DNA of 20,955 nt from Paenochrobactrum pullorum (lineage in GTDB: Bacteria; Pseudomonadota; Alphaproteobacteria; Rhizobiales; Rhizobiaceae). Under the pieces are notes generated by a model. It saw nothing but the letters and a program-made list of their open reading frames with translations. It searched no databases and had not been told where the DNA came from. This document shows, in pieces, positions 7,435-15,273 of this stretch. The stretch is from assembly GCF_041929845.1 (NCBI RefSeq), contig NZ_JBHEEH010000026.1, positions 1-20,955 on the forward strand. Reading direction: 5' to 3'. The position numbers and the translations under genes were made by a program. The first letter of the stretch is position 1. Every line of letters starts with the position of its first letter.

Positions 7435-9527
7435 ACCAGTAACTCTTCAAGATTCTTTGCAATCATCTCTGCTAATTCTGCTGCCTCGGTGTTCAGCCCG
7501 TCCAATTCTAGATGAATTTCGCGTAACGTCTCTTCAAAGTCGAACTCGTCATCCTCTAAATCGGGTGTCACGCCGACATATCGCCCAGGTGTCAGGCTGT
7601 AGTCGTTCTTTGCCAGTTCATCGTGGTCTACAAGCTTGACTAGCCCTTGCACATCGCAAAGCACACCTTCAGGAAAACGCGAAAGCAACCAGTGGGCTTG
7701 GCTTTCAAAATAACGGAATCGCTTCAGGCTGCCGGTCACCGTCAGTTGCACTGCCGGATCGCCGGTCAAGGAAATGCGTGCCTCGGTAATCGCTGCCAGC
7801 AGTTTCTTACCGTCGGATGCAAGTTTGCGCATCTCCGCAGTCATACGCTTGGTGGCAGCCTCATTGGTCTGGGCCTCGATCTGCTTTTCGCCTTTGGCCG
7901 CCAGCGCATCTTGCGCCTTTTGCAGCAGTTTCGTCAGCGCGTCGATTTCTTTGATCAGTGCCTTCGCTTTATCGCCAATCGGCTGCATCACCATCAGCCT
8001 ATCATTCAGCGCGGCAATCTCGGCTGGGGGCGTGATCAAGCTTGTTGCAGCGCTGGCAAAAGCGCCGCAATCGGCATGCAAGCGCTCAGCGGTTTCTGTG
8101 GGTGCCTCTGCGCCGAGATGGCGTGTGAAGAAGGCCACCGCCTCATCAACAGCGCTAAGCAGGCCGGAGAAATCTGCCGTTGTGGCTTCAGCCCGTGCTG
8201 TTTCCAGATAGTCCTGCACAAGAGCAGTAAAACGCTCTGATTTTTCACGATAGAGCCAGGTGATAGCCGTGAGATTGCGCATCTGCTCTGGTGAGAAGTC
8301 ATAGACCTTACGCGTCACCTTGCGGAACACATGGCGTGCATCGATCATCAGCACCTTGTCGCGTAGATGTTCAGGCTTGGCCTTGTCGAAAAACCACAAT
8401 TCACAAGGCACGGTGCGTGTGTAAAAGAAATTACCACGGATGGCGATCATGATGTCTACATCACCGGTCCTTACTAACGCCTGACGAACATCTGCCTCTT
8501 TTCCTCCGGCAGAAGAGGTCTGCGAGGACATAACGATACCGGCGCGCCCACGCGGCGATAGGTAGGAGTGGAAGAACGACATCCAGATATAGTTGCCGTT
8601 TGATACTTTGCCTGCTTTATTGACGCCAGGCAGACCGAATGACAGACGTTTATCGTCCTTCATCTTCTCCGCGTCTATTTCATCCACGTTGAATGGCGGG
8701 TTCGCCATTACATAGTCAAAAGGGCCTTGGTCCTGGTGCGGATCTTCGTAATAGCTGATTGCCTTCTCTATATCGCCATCCAGGCCATGAACCGCTAGAT
8801 TCATTTTAGCCAAACGAATAGTCGTGGGGTTCTTTTCCATCCCGTAGAAGGTCAACCGCTCATTGGGGTTGGCTTTCATGGCCTCAACGAAATGCGCTGA
8901 CTGGACAAACATGCCGCCGGAACCACACGCCGGATCAATGACTTTGCCACGTGTCGGTTCGATAACATTGACGATGGTTTCAACGATGCTGACAGGCGTG
9001 AAGAATTCACCGTTGTCATGAGCTTTCTGGTCAGCAAACTGTGTAAGAAAATATTCGTAAATTCGACCGAAGACATCTCCATCTGCTTTTTGCAATGCCG
9101 GATCATTGAAAATACGTAGCACTTGGCGCAACACGTCATCGTCCAGCTCTGCATATTCCTGCTTCGGTAGCAGGCCCTTCAACGTTTCATAGTCGGCTTC
9201 AATGCTTTCCATAGCAGTAATTAGGGCTGCTGCGGCGCTCTCACCCTCCGGCAGACCAACCAGCGTGTCGAACTGAGCCTCAGGCCGCAGATAGATAGAT
9301 CCCCGGCGGGAAAAGTCTTCTTTCGTTAACTCTCGAACTACACCGCCACGGCTTGGGAGTGTCGGGATGATCTCATCTCGAACCTTTAGAAACCTGGAAT
9401 ACGCATGCCGCAGGAAGATGAGGCCCATGACAGGCATGAAATATTCGTTGCTAGCGAAATTCGAATTTGCTCGTAGCGTATCTGCTGAACTCCAGAGGCG
9501 CTTTTCGATACTGTTGATCTGCTCCAC
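7431..9527 (-). CDS. hsdM: Type I restriction enzyme M subunit (adenine methylase)
   Basis: The N6-adenine DNA methyltransferase of the type I complex. It protects host sites and forms the core of the restriction complex. The N-terminal helical domain covers ~1-150. The catalytic domain shows GEFFTP (173-178), the SAM-binding DPACGSGG (198-205) and NPPF (276-279), all intact. At 698 aa it is longer than the common ~500-aa HsdM. The extra length is a C-terminal helical region (~480-640) rich in A, E, K and Q, possibly a coiled coil. The start is GTG at 9527, with AAGGAT ~7 nt upstream. It is the first gene of the operon, so expression of all three subunits should depend on the promoter in 9528-9786. 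Confidence 0.96.
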   Translation of the reverse strand: MEQINSIEKRLWSSADTLRANSNFASNEYFMPVMGLIFLRHAYSRFLKVRDEIIPTLPSRGGVVRELTKEDFSRRGSIYLRPEAQFDTLVGLPEGESAAAALITAMESIEADYETLKGLLPKQEYAELDDDVLRQVLRIFNDPALQKADGDVFGRIYEYFLTQFADQKAHDNGEFFTPVSIVETIVNVIEPTRGKVIDPACGSGGMFVQSAHFVEAMKANPNERLTFYGMEKNPTTIRLAKMNLAVHGLDGDIEKAISYYEDPHQDQGPFDYVMANPPFNVDEIDAEKMKDDKRLSFGLPGVNKAGKVSNGNYIWMSFFHSYLSPRGRAGIVMSSQTSSAGGKEADVRQALVRTGDVDIMIAIRGNFFYTRTVPCELWFFDKAKPEHLRDKVLMIDARHVFRKVTRKVYDFSPEQMRNLTAITWLYREKSERFTALVQDYLETARAEATTADFSGLLSAVDEAVAFFTRHLGAEAPTETAERLHADCGAFASAATSLITPPAEIAALNDRLMVMQPIGDKAKALIKEIDALTKLLQKAQDALAAKGEKQIEAQTNEAATKRMTAEMRKLASDGKKLLAAITEARISLTGDPAVQLTVTGSLKRFRYFESQAHWLLSRFPEGVLCDVQGLVKLVDHDELAKNDYSLTPGRYVGVTPDLEDDEFDFEETLREIHLELDGLNTEAAELAEMIAKNLEELLV

Positions 9528-9786
9528 GAGCTATCCTTTACATACATCACATATGCCGGTCTTAGCTCGTATTCATATATGTTTCTAGTTCAAGATTGAT
9601 TGGATAGACCTAAAACCATCCCTTTTGGGATGTGATCGCATAGTTACCAATAAGGCCGTTGAAAATTGTATCGATAAAAAGTGCCGTCCGTTGCGACAAA
9701 CGATAATATTTGTCCATTAAGTTTGTGCGGATATGAGCTAATACGCATTGCAAAAGTGTGGCTTATGAACGGAGAGAGTTTGAGCA
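9528..9786. promoter_or_regulatory. Intergenic control region between hsdM and a divergent small gene
   Basis: Two dyads are visible: CATCCC-TTTT-GGGATG (9617-9632) and GACAAA-N8-TTTGTC (9695-9714). On the minus strand TTGAAC upstream of an AT-rich ATATATGAAT segment is a plausible but unproven hsdM promoter. The second dyad lies midway between the divergent genes and would suit an operator. No regulator gene of the C-protein type is recognised in the window. Confidence 0.3.
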
Positions 9787-10065
9787 TTGACTGTATACAG
9801 AATATGGCGTGGTTACACCGCACCCTGCCAGCCTTCCTCTAGAAGAGTAGCAATTGCGAGTGCTCGTCACCTATTGCCGTGGACTAAATCACGTATTCAA
9901 GCTGTAATGACTGCGCGTGGACTTAAGGTTGGCGCTGTTATGAAGGAGGTTGGTTTTTCGCCGCTGAATGCCTCACTAGGTCAAGCGCTGAAAGGGGCTA
10001 CCCAGTTACAGCCAGCACTAATAATAGCACTCGAAAACTGGCTGGAAATGAATAAGCATATATAA
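9787..10065 (+). CDS. Small hypothetical protein, possibly decayed at its 5' end
   Basis: A 92-codon rightward frame starting at TTG (9787), with a purine-rich site (GGAGAGAG) ~8 nt upstream. The C-terminal half (from about TKSRIQAVMTARGLKVG) reads like a helical, possibly helix-turn-helix-sized domain ending in LIIALENWLEMN. The N-terminal ~35 residues look random and lack an ATG. A second, overlapping frame opens at an ATG at 9765 and closes after 25 codons, so an old frameshift is possible. No family is recognised. Its place divergent from hsdM would suit a regulator, but that is only an inference from position. Confidence 0.35.
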   Translation: MTVYRIWRGYTAPCQPSSRRVAIASARHLLPWTKSRIQAVMTARGLKVGAVMKEVGFSPLNASLGQALKGATQLQPALIIALENWLEMNKHI

Positions 10066-10083
10066 TCGTAGATTGATCTACTG

Positions 10084-10464
10084 TTATTCCCGTAGTTTTC
10101 TGTTCACGGCATCGTCAAGTGACTTCAACGATCTCTCCGCAGTGCCGTTTTTGGTTTGTTGGTATAGCTCAAGTAAAGCATCTGTGCATACTAAACCATA
10201 TCGTGCTTCGTTTTCATAATGCTCTTCCAAGTCACGATCAGCGGCTCTTAAATCGACATTAGGTATTTTACCGAGGATTTCCATCACGCGCGTTTTGTAA
10301 TCAATATACTCACTGATTGGTTTGTCGCACGCTATCGCCGCTCGCTTAAGAGCTGCATACGGATATAGGGTGAGCGTGAAAGAGGTATCCAAAGCGTCAG
10401 CCGATGCTGGTGTGATACTCAAAAAGAGCGCTGGAACGATAACCGTAAGCATAAAACGGGACAT
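10084..10464 (-). CDS. Small exported protein of unknown function (126 aa)
   Basis: The longest frame starts at 10590, but the ATG at 10464 is preferred. It is preceded by AAGGGAG ~11 nt upstream and begins a classic signal peptide (MSRFMLTVIVPALFLSITPASA, cut after ASA). The mature part is ~104 residues, mostly helical and charged, with two cysteines (ACDKP and LVCTD) that could form a disulfide in the periplasm. No catalytic motif or known family is recognised. It runs leftward, and its stop lies 19 bp beyond that of the convergent 9787-10065 gene. The resolvase diverges from it on the other side. The extra 42 codons upstream of the chosen start have no signal character and are probably not translated. 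Confidence 0.65.
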   Translation of the reverse strand: MSRFMLTVIVPALFLSITPASADALDTSFTLTLYPYAALKRAAIACDKPISEYIDYKTRVMEILGKIPNVDLRAADRDLEEHYENEARYGLVCTDALLELYQQTKNGTAERSLKSLDDAVNRKLRE

Positions 10465-10500
10465 TGGATTTATGACTCCCTTAGCAAAAAAATGCTGCAC

Positions 10501-10670
10501 AAAAGGGAACCCTTTTCCTACTGCTTGAATAGCTATTTTCAAATGACCGGAAGTCCTTGATTTTGATAGGCAGGCTTGAACGGTCAACAACTAAACCCAT
10601 GCCGCACGAAAGGGTTCCTTTTCGTCAAGAGGGGAATGGGTATCTTCATCTCGGAATAGCTGAATATTCC
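10501..10670. promoter_or_regulatory. Dyads upstream of the resolvase, possible res site
   Basis: Three dyads lie in the 190 bp before the resolvase: AAAAGGG-AA-CCCTTTT (10501-10516), a related AAAGGG-TT-CCTTTT (about 10610-10622), and GGAATA-N6-TATTCC (10653-10670). Resolvases of the Tn3/invertase family usually bind several dyads beside their own gene, so this could be a recombination site that also represses the resolvase. It also overlaps the promoter region of the divergent exported protein. Confidence 0.35.
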
Positions 10671-10686
10671 TCGCTAGTTATCCGGA

Positions 10687-11256
10687 ATGAGTAAGATGAA
10701 GAAAATAGGATATGCCCGAGTTTCAACCAGCGACCAAAATCTTGATCTGCAGCTCAGCGCATTGAAGGCCGCTGGATGCACGAGGGTTTATACTGATCAG
10801 GGCGTGTCCGGTGCTGAATTTGAACGGGACGGCCTCAGCAAGGCGCTAAAGGCGTTACAAGCCGGAGATATGCTGGTTGTATGGCGGTTAGATCGTCTCG
10901 GACGGTCATTGGTTGATCTGGTTCATCTGATATCTGAATTGGGTGAGCGCGAGGTGGAGTTCCATTCCTTAAGTGAAGCCATCGATACGTCCTCATCAGG
11001 TGGACGACTGTTGTTTCATCTGCTTGCTGCGATGGCAGAGTTTGAGCGGTCATTGATCAGTGAGCGAACCAAGGCCGGAATGGAAGCTGCCCGTGCACGA
11101 GGGCAGAGGATCGGGCGTAAACCTGCTATGACAGCTATACAGCTCCGGAGTGCTCGTATTGCTCTTAAGGATGGTTCGGCTTCAGTGGAGGCACTCGCTG
11201 AGCGCTATAATTTGCACCCACGCACGTTAGTTCGAGCACTGAAGGATGTTGCGTAA
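10687..11256 (+). CDS. Serine recombinase of the resolvase/invertase family
   Basis: At 189 aa it has the normal length of small serine recombinases, which cut all four strands and rejoin them through a covalent serine link. The catalytic domain starts GYARVSTSDQ with the nucleophile S13 and R11, followed by WRLDRLGRS (~66-74) with the conserved D-R-x-G-R, and by AMAEFERSLISERTKAG leading into the long E helix. The C-terminal ~45 residues form a helix-turn-helix (SVEALAERYNLHPRTLVRAL). All key residues are intact. No transposase is found nearby, so it is either an orphan resolvase from a lost transposon or a plasmid/island multimer resolution or inversion enzyme. Dyads upstream could be its site. 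Confidence 0.93.
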   Translation: MSKMKKIGYARVSTSDQNLDLQLSALKAAGCTRVYTDQGVSGAEFERDGLSKALKALQAGDMLVVWRLDRLGRSLVDLVHLISELGEREVEFHSLSEAIDTSSSGGRLLFHLLAAMAEFERSLISERTKAGMEAARARGQRIGRKPAMTAIQLRSARIALKDGSASVEALAERYNLHPRTLVRALKDVA

Positions 11257-11272
11257 CAGGATGCTGTTATTT
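11254..11272 (+). terminator. Hairpin at the end of the resolvase gene
   Basis: TAACAG-GATG-CTGTTA (11254-11269) is a perfect 6-bp stem with a 4-nt loop, followed by TTT. The stem overlaps the resolvase stop codon. A second small dyad (GACTC...GAGTC) follows within 30 bp. The T run is short, so termination is probable rather than certain. Confidence 0.45.
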
Positions 11273-11983
11273 GACTCGTAGCGGCTCGCTGAGTCATTCC
11301 GTTGTGCGATTTGATAGAAGTGCTGTCTGGAAAGGTTGCGCGTGCAGGTGAGTCTCTATGGCGTTTTTGGTCAATGGGTGGTTTGAGCCAACGATATTAA
11401 ACGGCCAGCGCGCCAGCATAATGGAAATGTTTGCTCTATGAGATGTGCTAACTCGCTTGAAGCGCTGGACTGAAATCCCTCCATTTACCCCGGAATGTCC
11501 CTCATGCACAGAAAAGGCAGGCTTGCGACCGAGAGCGCCTCTGGTTGTGTCATAGCCTGTCATGGGCGCGCTTGCTGAGGTTCCGCGAGGGGTTTTAAGC
11601 CGGAAGGGTTTGCTTGCTGGTGAGTATTTATGGAGTCTTTAAGTTTAAGCGAATTGATAGCTTAAATTTTGGCCGAATGTTAGGAAATTGTGTAAAATAA
11701 TCCAGTGTCTGGTGACAAAAACGCTATAATAATATGTGGCAACGTTTTTGCCCTTCTTGTGGATCTCAATCATTCATAAGATGAATATCTCGAAGGCTCT
11801 GGGTCGTATCCCCAAGTCACGCTATTAACGTCCAAGCTATCCTTTGTTGAGGTGGCAACGTCATGGTTCGAGACATGGAAGGAGTAGAGCCCTTAATACG
11901 ACCCCGTGTGTAAAATCATGGACAGCTTATAGGCTCTGTCGCCCGTGCGCAGCACAAAAGGACATTCAAAGATTCGGGCTCTG
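11273..11983. other. Gene-poor stretch after the resolvase
   Basis: No convincing coding region. Visible structure includes AAGTTTAAGC with GCTTAAATTT (about 11644-11672, one G-T pair), CAAAAACG with CGTTTTTG (11716-11723 and 11743-11750), ATTCAT-AAG-ATGAAT near 11772-11786, and GGGTCGTAT with ATACGACCC (11801-11809 and 11896-11904). The heptamer GGCTCTG recurs near 11795, 11933 and 11977, and AGAGCCC at 11886-11892 could pair with the last of these. The stretch may be decayed mobile DNA or the 5' part of a long structured RNA. Confidence 0.35.
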
Positions 11984-12172
11984 TGTGGTCGCTTTTATAG
12001 CGTGGACCACATCCCGATATTTTCTATGAGTTGAGACGTATGCTCATAGAGAATGCAGCGGCAGCACTAAGTGCTGTTGCTAACCGATGGAGATACGAAA
12101 GTATCTCGGATACGGCATTATGGAAGGTAAATGGCATCCGCCTTCCGCGTGATTGACGCTAGTTGCTTTAGC
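11984..12172 (+). ncRNA. Candidate structured RNA: seven consecutive hairpins
   Basis: Short hairpins follow one another almost without gaps. They are TGTGGTC/GACCACA with an inner GCT/AGC (11984-12011); TCTATGAG/CTCATAGA, perfect (12023-12050); an 11-bp stem with two G-U pairs around loop TAA (12057-12081); GAGATAC-GAAA-GTATCTC, a perfect stem closed by a GNRA tetraloop (12090-12107); GGAAGG/CCTTCC (12122-12146); GCGT/ACGC (12147-12159); and a weak GCTA/TAGC (12158-12172) that overlaps the previous one. Use of G-U pairs when read on the plus strand, and the GNRA loop, hint at RNA rather than DNA function. No open frame of note covers it. I cannot match it to a known family and strand is inferred. 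Confidence 0.35.
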
Positions 12173-12197
12173 TCTCTGTAGACGCAGATTTACATAT

Positions 12198-12292
12198 TAT
12201 CCTCCCTCCCTTGAAACGGTCGATTCATGATTATGTTTTGACTTTGGCTAATTTGCCAAGGCTTTATGCTTAAGTTTCAAGGGAGGGGGATA
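12198..12292. repeat. 95-bp inverted-repeat element, MITE-like or stem-loop
   Basis: The ends, 12198-12217 and 12274-12292, are inverted copies differing by one inserted base, with a perfect 14-bp core (CCCTCCCTTGAAAC against GTTTCAAGGGAGGG). An inner dyad, CTTTGGC-N6-GCCAAGG, sits near 12242-12261. There is no T run on either side, so it is not a typical terminator. Size and architecture fit a miniature inverted-repeat element or a large RNA stem. No clear target duplication is seen at the ends. Confidence 0.5.
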
Positions 12293-12770
12293 GCTCTATT
12301 CCGCAGTAAGAAGAAAGCTCAATTTGTAATGTATCGTCTTAAGCGTGAATGAGGTGGTTAGTAAAAAAGAAAATAAGAAAAAACTACGCAAGCAGACGTA
12401 TATTATGAGTGAATACGACGATCTTAGCTGTTTCTTGAATATGTGTGCGTGAGTTTAGGTGATTTCTGTTCAAAATCCAGAATTTGAGATTTTTTTGTAA
12501 ACTTACAGACAAGATAGCGACAACTTCCTTCTTATTTGACATAAGAAGGTCATGGATTGTAACCGTGCCGCTTTATAAAGCTTAAGCCCGCTTTTGAGTT
12601 ACTTTCCCATCTGTAAATTTACACAATGGAAAGATAAGTTGCAGCTCAGGAGCGGTGGTTATGTTTCCGGATTGCTACGGCGCCAGAAACCATCCCCTAA
12701 AATAAATCCGGATTTTTCTAGGACTTCGTGAAATCCTCTGATCGTTTGAAAACGAACGAGGTAGATTGAT
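12293..12770. other. Gene-free stretch with operator-like palindromes
   Basis: No coding region is supported. It holds a perfect hairpin CCTTCTTAT-TTGAC-ATAAGAAGG (12527-12549), flanked symmetrically by two palindromes: TGTAAACTTACA (12496-12507, one mismatch from perfect) and TGTAAATTTACA (12612-12623, perfect). Together they look like protein-binding sites bracketing a hairpin. At the end, GTAGATTGATCTAC (12761-12774) overlaps the integrase 2 stop and repeats a 14-mer at 10068-10081. Confidence 0.4.
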
Positions 12771-13763
12771 CTACCCTAAACGTGAAAGGAGGCTGTCAGT
12801 ATTCAGATGTGTGTAGCGCTTGAGCATGGATAGCTCTTTATGTCCGGAGATTGTGCCGACCTCCATCACGTTTAGACCAAGATCAAAGAACCGGCTGACA
12901 GCTTCATGGCGCAAGTCGTGAAACTTTAGATCCACAATGCCGGAGCGTTTAATGACGCGCTTCCACGTTTGATCAAAGGCTGAGCTAGTCATCCCGAAAG
13001 GCATAGCTTGATCTACGCTGCCATTATCATGAAGTGACATGAATGCTTCATATGCGCGTGTCGATAATGGAACTCCCCGGCTCGTTCCGTTCTTGGTCAT
13101 CGTCAATGAGATTACCCGGCGATTGTATGACATGTCGCTCCATTTGAGTCTCAGAAGCTCACCACGGCGCATCCCGGTCTCAATGGCTACAATGATCAGC
13201 GCACAAAAACATTCGACTCTACCGTCGTCACAGGCGGCTAATAAGCGCTGCTCTTCTGAAACGCTGAGACGGCGTGAACGTGCATTGTTAATGGTCGGTC
13301 GACGGATCATTTTCACGACGTTCTGGGCGAGAGGGGAACCCCAATCACGCATGGCGACATCAAGGACGTGGCTAAGGATAGCAAGCTCACGAACGGCTGT
13401 AGCTGGCTTGACTGTCCGAAGACGTTCATCACGGAAGGATGCAATGTCTTGCTGTGACAAACCTATGAGCGTCCGGTAAGCAAGTTCATGGCGTTGCAGC
13501 ACGCCAAAGCGCTGTATCTCTTGTGTGGCACCACGTTTGGTTGGCGAGACCTCTTCGGCATAGCGTTTCATCAGTTCGCCGAGCGTCGTGCTTTCAAGAA
13601 TGCGTGTGTCTGGTGCTGCGCCGAACTTGTCAACTTGGTTCTCTAGTTCACGTGCCCACTTTTCGCCTTCGGTCTTGCTGTCGAACGATTTGCAGCGTGG
13701 TTTCATCCCACGTCTGCGGACTTGCACTTGCCAGCGGCCTCTGAGTTTGCGGATGGTTGCCAA
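12771..13763 (-). CDS. Tyrosine-type site-specific integrase 2
   Basis: A complete 330-aa tyrosine recombinase, close in sequence and length to integrase 3 (both begin MATIRKLRGRWQ) and more distant from integrase 1. The arm-binding domain covers ~1-55 and the core-binding domain ~58-155. Catalytic residues are R199 (TGMRRGELL), K224 (TKNG), H282 and R285 (HDLRHE), H308 (SGHKE) and Y317 (KRYTHL). It starts at TTG (13763). The GGAG ribosome site lies inside an inverted repeat (13766-13795) that could control translation. It has no recognisable tRNA att site of its own at either side, so it may now be stranded inside the larger island. Its first ~80 bp are duplicated at 15273-15345. Confidence 0.93.
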   Translation of the reverse strand: MATIRKLRGRWQVQVRRRGMKPRCKSFDSKTEGEKWARELENQVDKFGAAPDTRILESTTLGELMKRYAEEVSPTKRGATQEIQRFGVLQRHELAYRTLIGLSQQDIASFRDERLRTVKPATAVRELAILSHVLDVAMRDWGSPLAQNVVKMIRRPTINNARSRRLSVSEEQRLLAACDDGRVECFCALIIVAIETGMRRGELLRLKWSDMSYNRRVISLTMTKNGTSRGVPLSTRAYEAFMSLHDNGSVDQAMPFGMTSSAFDQTWKRVIKRSGIVDLKFHDLRHEAVSRFFDLGLNVMEVGTISGHKELSMLKRYTHLNTDSLLSRLG

Positions 13764-13827
13764 AGCATGATCTCCAATTGGTATTGAATATCATGCGTAG
13801 GATGCCCCGGATGCGGAACCAAGGATG
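13764..13827. promoter_or_regulatory. Integrase 2 upstream arm: dyad over the ribosome site plus GGATG repeats
   Basis: An imperfect 12-bp inverted repeat (13766-13777 with 13784-13795, 9 of 12 paired) includes the integrase GGAG site. It is followed by AGGATGCCCC (13799-13808) and CCAAGGATG (13819-13827), whose starts are 20 bp apart. The same two boxes with the same spacing occur at integrase 3 (19051 and 19071) and, slightly changed, at the remnant (15381 and 15401). They are likely integrase or excisionase binding sites. Confidence 0.5.
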
Positions 13828-13947
13828 TTTCTTAATTTATATGGCTAGATGCTAATTAAATCAAATGAATCAACTATCAAGCTGTGTGCTTGTAAGTTCG
13901 CTTCGCTTGTTGCTACATGAGAGGTCTTAGAGATTGGTAGTATAAAT

Positions 13948-15273
13948 ATGTGCTCAATGAAAATCACGCAAAGCGCACCGAGTTATAATGAATTAGAGGC
14001 GTTGTTTGTCAATAACGATGCACTGCAGCGTATCGAAGCTTCTCTTAATCGCTTTAATCCAATCAAAGTTATGAAGATGGAAGGAATGGAAATTCGCCAC
14101 TCTGCCATTCTCGCTTGGTTGCTGAATCCAAAAGAGACGCATGGTCTTGGTGATCATTTCTTGAGGGCATTTTTGTCTGAAGCAATCAAGGGAGACAGCG
14201 GTAAAAAACCCAATGCTCTTCAAATTTCGCAAAGTGATATGCGTGATGCAGATGTTAGATGCGAGTGGAATAATATTGATATTTTTATATTGTCACCGCA
14301 GAATCGTTGGGCCTTCATCGTAGAGAATAAAGTTCATAGCCGACAGCACAAAGGACAGCTTACCAAATATCGTGAGCGTATAATGGAGTTGTTCCGGGCG
14401 CAGAGCACGACCCAGGCATCTGTGTCGACGATTGATATTCGTGGGGTTTTTTTGACGCTACATGAAGAGATAGCCGAAGACACAGAATACACGTCAATAA
14501 AATATAATAAAATTTGCAGCTTTCTAAAGCGATATCTTGAACAAGAAGCCTATCTTCTCTCACCAGAAGTCACGACTTTTCTCACTCATTATTTGCATAT
14601 TCTGGAGGAGCTCACCGGTATGAGCAAAGAGCGATCTGAAATGGAAAATTTGGCGCGCCAGCTGTATCGAGACCATAAGAAAGTTTTGGACTTCGTTATA
14701 GAGCATGGCTCCGGGTCAGATTTTGCCTTGGCAGTGCATCGCGTATTTGGAGACAATCCTAAACGAGCTGAGCAGGTCATAATAGGTGACACTAAATATA
14801 TCTATTCTGGACTTACGAAGAATAATGTCAGCTTTCTGCCATTTAGCTGGTTTGAAGCGTTGGATGGGACCAATAGACAATGGCCCGGCTGTGAAAGTTG
14901 GTGGGGTGGCTATCCGTTTATTGTTTGGGCAGAAATTTGGGCCGGGAGCGATGGCACTAAAGGCCATATAAAGCTGAATGCAGAAGTTGGCCCAATTTCT
15001 GATTACCAATTTCGGAAAGGCATAATTGATACGATCAAGCTGGTGGCAACTGAGAAGGGCATGGGACGGGTTCAGTTTCAAAATGGCGCTGCCGATGAGG
15101 GGCGGCTTTATTCAAAATTTCTGAGAAAGAATACTATTGTCATTAATGACGTTCACGATACTGATGAAATTGAGCAAAAATTGAAATTGCTGCTGGCCGA
15201 CTTTAATCCGGAATTCGATCTCGTAGCTAGTCTAATACCTGAATTCTTGCATTACGGAAAACCCAAGTCATAA
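13948..15273 (+). CDS. PD-(D/E)XK nuclease-superfamily protein (PDDEXK_4-like)
   Basis: A 441-aa rightward protein. The N-terminal 140 residues carry the PDDEXK_4-type pattern: EIRHSAILAWLLNP (48-61), LGDHFLRAFL (67-76), D111 in NIDIFI, E126-x-K128 in IVENKVH, and Q137 in the following helix (GQLTKY). These are the expected metal-binding and catalytic residues of a restriction-like fold, all present. The C-terminal ~300 residues are of unknown fold, with a W- and G-rich patch around 310-330. Proteins of this family are often found alone in defence islands; a nuclease role against foreign DNA is an inference. It is single, divergent from integrase 2, and its stop codon directly abuts an integrase-derived repeat, so its 3' end may have been set by recombination. 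Confidence 0.8.
   Translation: MCSMKITQSAPSYNELEALFVNNDALQRIEASLNRFNPIKVMKMEGMEIRHSAILAWLLNPKETHGLGDHFLRAFLSEAIKGDSGKKPNALQISQSDMRDADVRCEWNNIDIFILSPQNRWAFIVENKVHSRQHKGQLTKYRERIMELFRAQSTTQASVSTIDIRGVFLTLHEEIAEDTEYTSIKYNKICSFLKRYLEQEAYLLSPEVTTFLTHYLHILEELTGMSKERSEMENLARQLYRDHKKVLDFVIEHGSGSDFALAVHRVFGDNPKRAEQVIIGDTKYIYSGLTKNNVSFLPFSWFEALDGTNRQWPGCESWWGGYPFIVWAEIWAGSDGTKGHIKLNAEVGPISDYQFRKGIIDTIKLVATEKGMGRVQFQNGAADEGRLYSKFLRKNTIVINDVHDTDEIEQKLKLLLADFNPEFDLVASLIPEFLHYGKPKS

Noticed and set aside
7647..8240. 197-codon plus-strand frame inside hsdM
   Set aside because: Lies opposite the HsdM C-terminal coding region. A shadow frame caused by biased codon use.
11294..11563. 89-codon leftward frame after the resolvase
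   Set aside because: No ribosome site before the start, composition like non-coding DNA, and no recognisable motif.
11844..12029. 61-codon rightward frame
   Set aside because: Arg/Trp/Cys-rich random-looking sequence that runs into the hairpin chain. No start signal.
12090..12107. GAAA-capped hairpin as group II intron domain V
   Set aside because: The stem is too short and lacks the expected domain V bulge and catalytic triad. No reverse transcriptase is present in the window.
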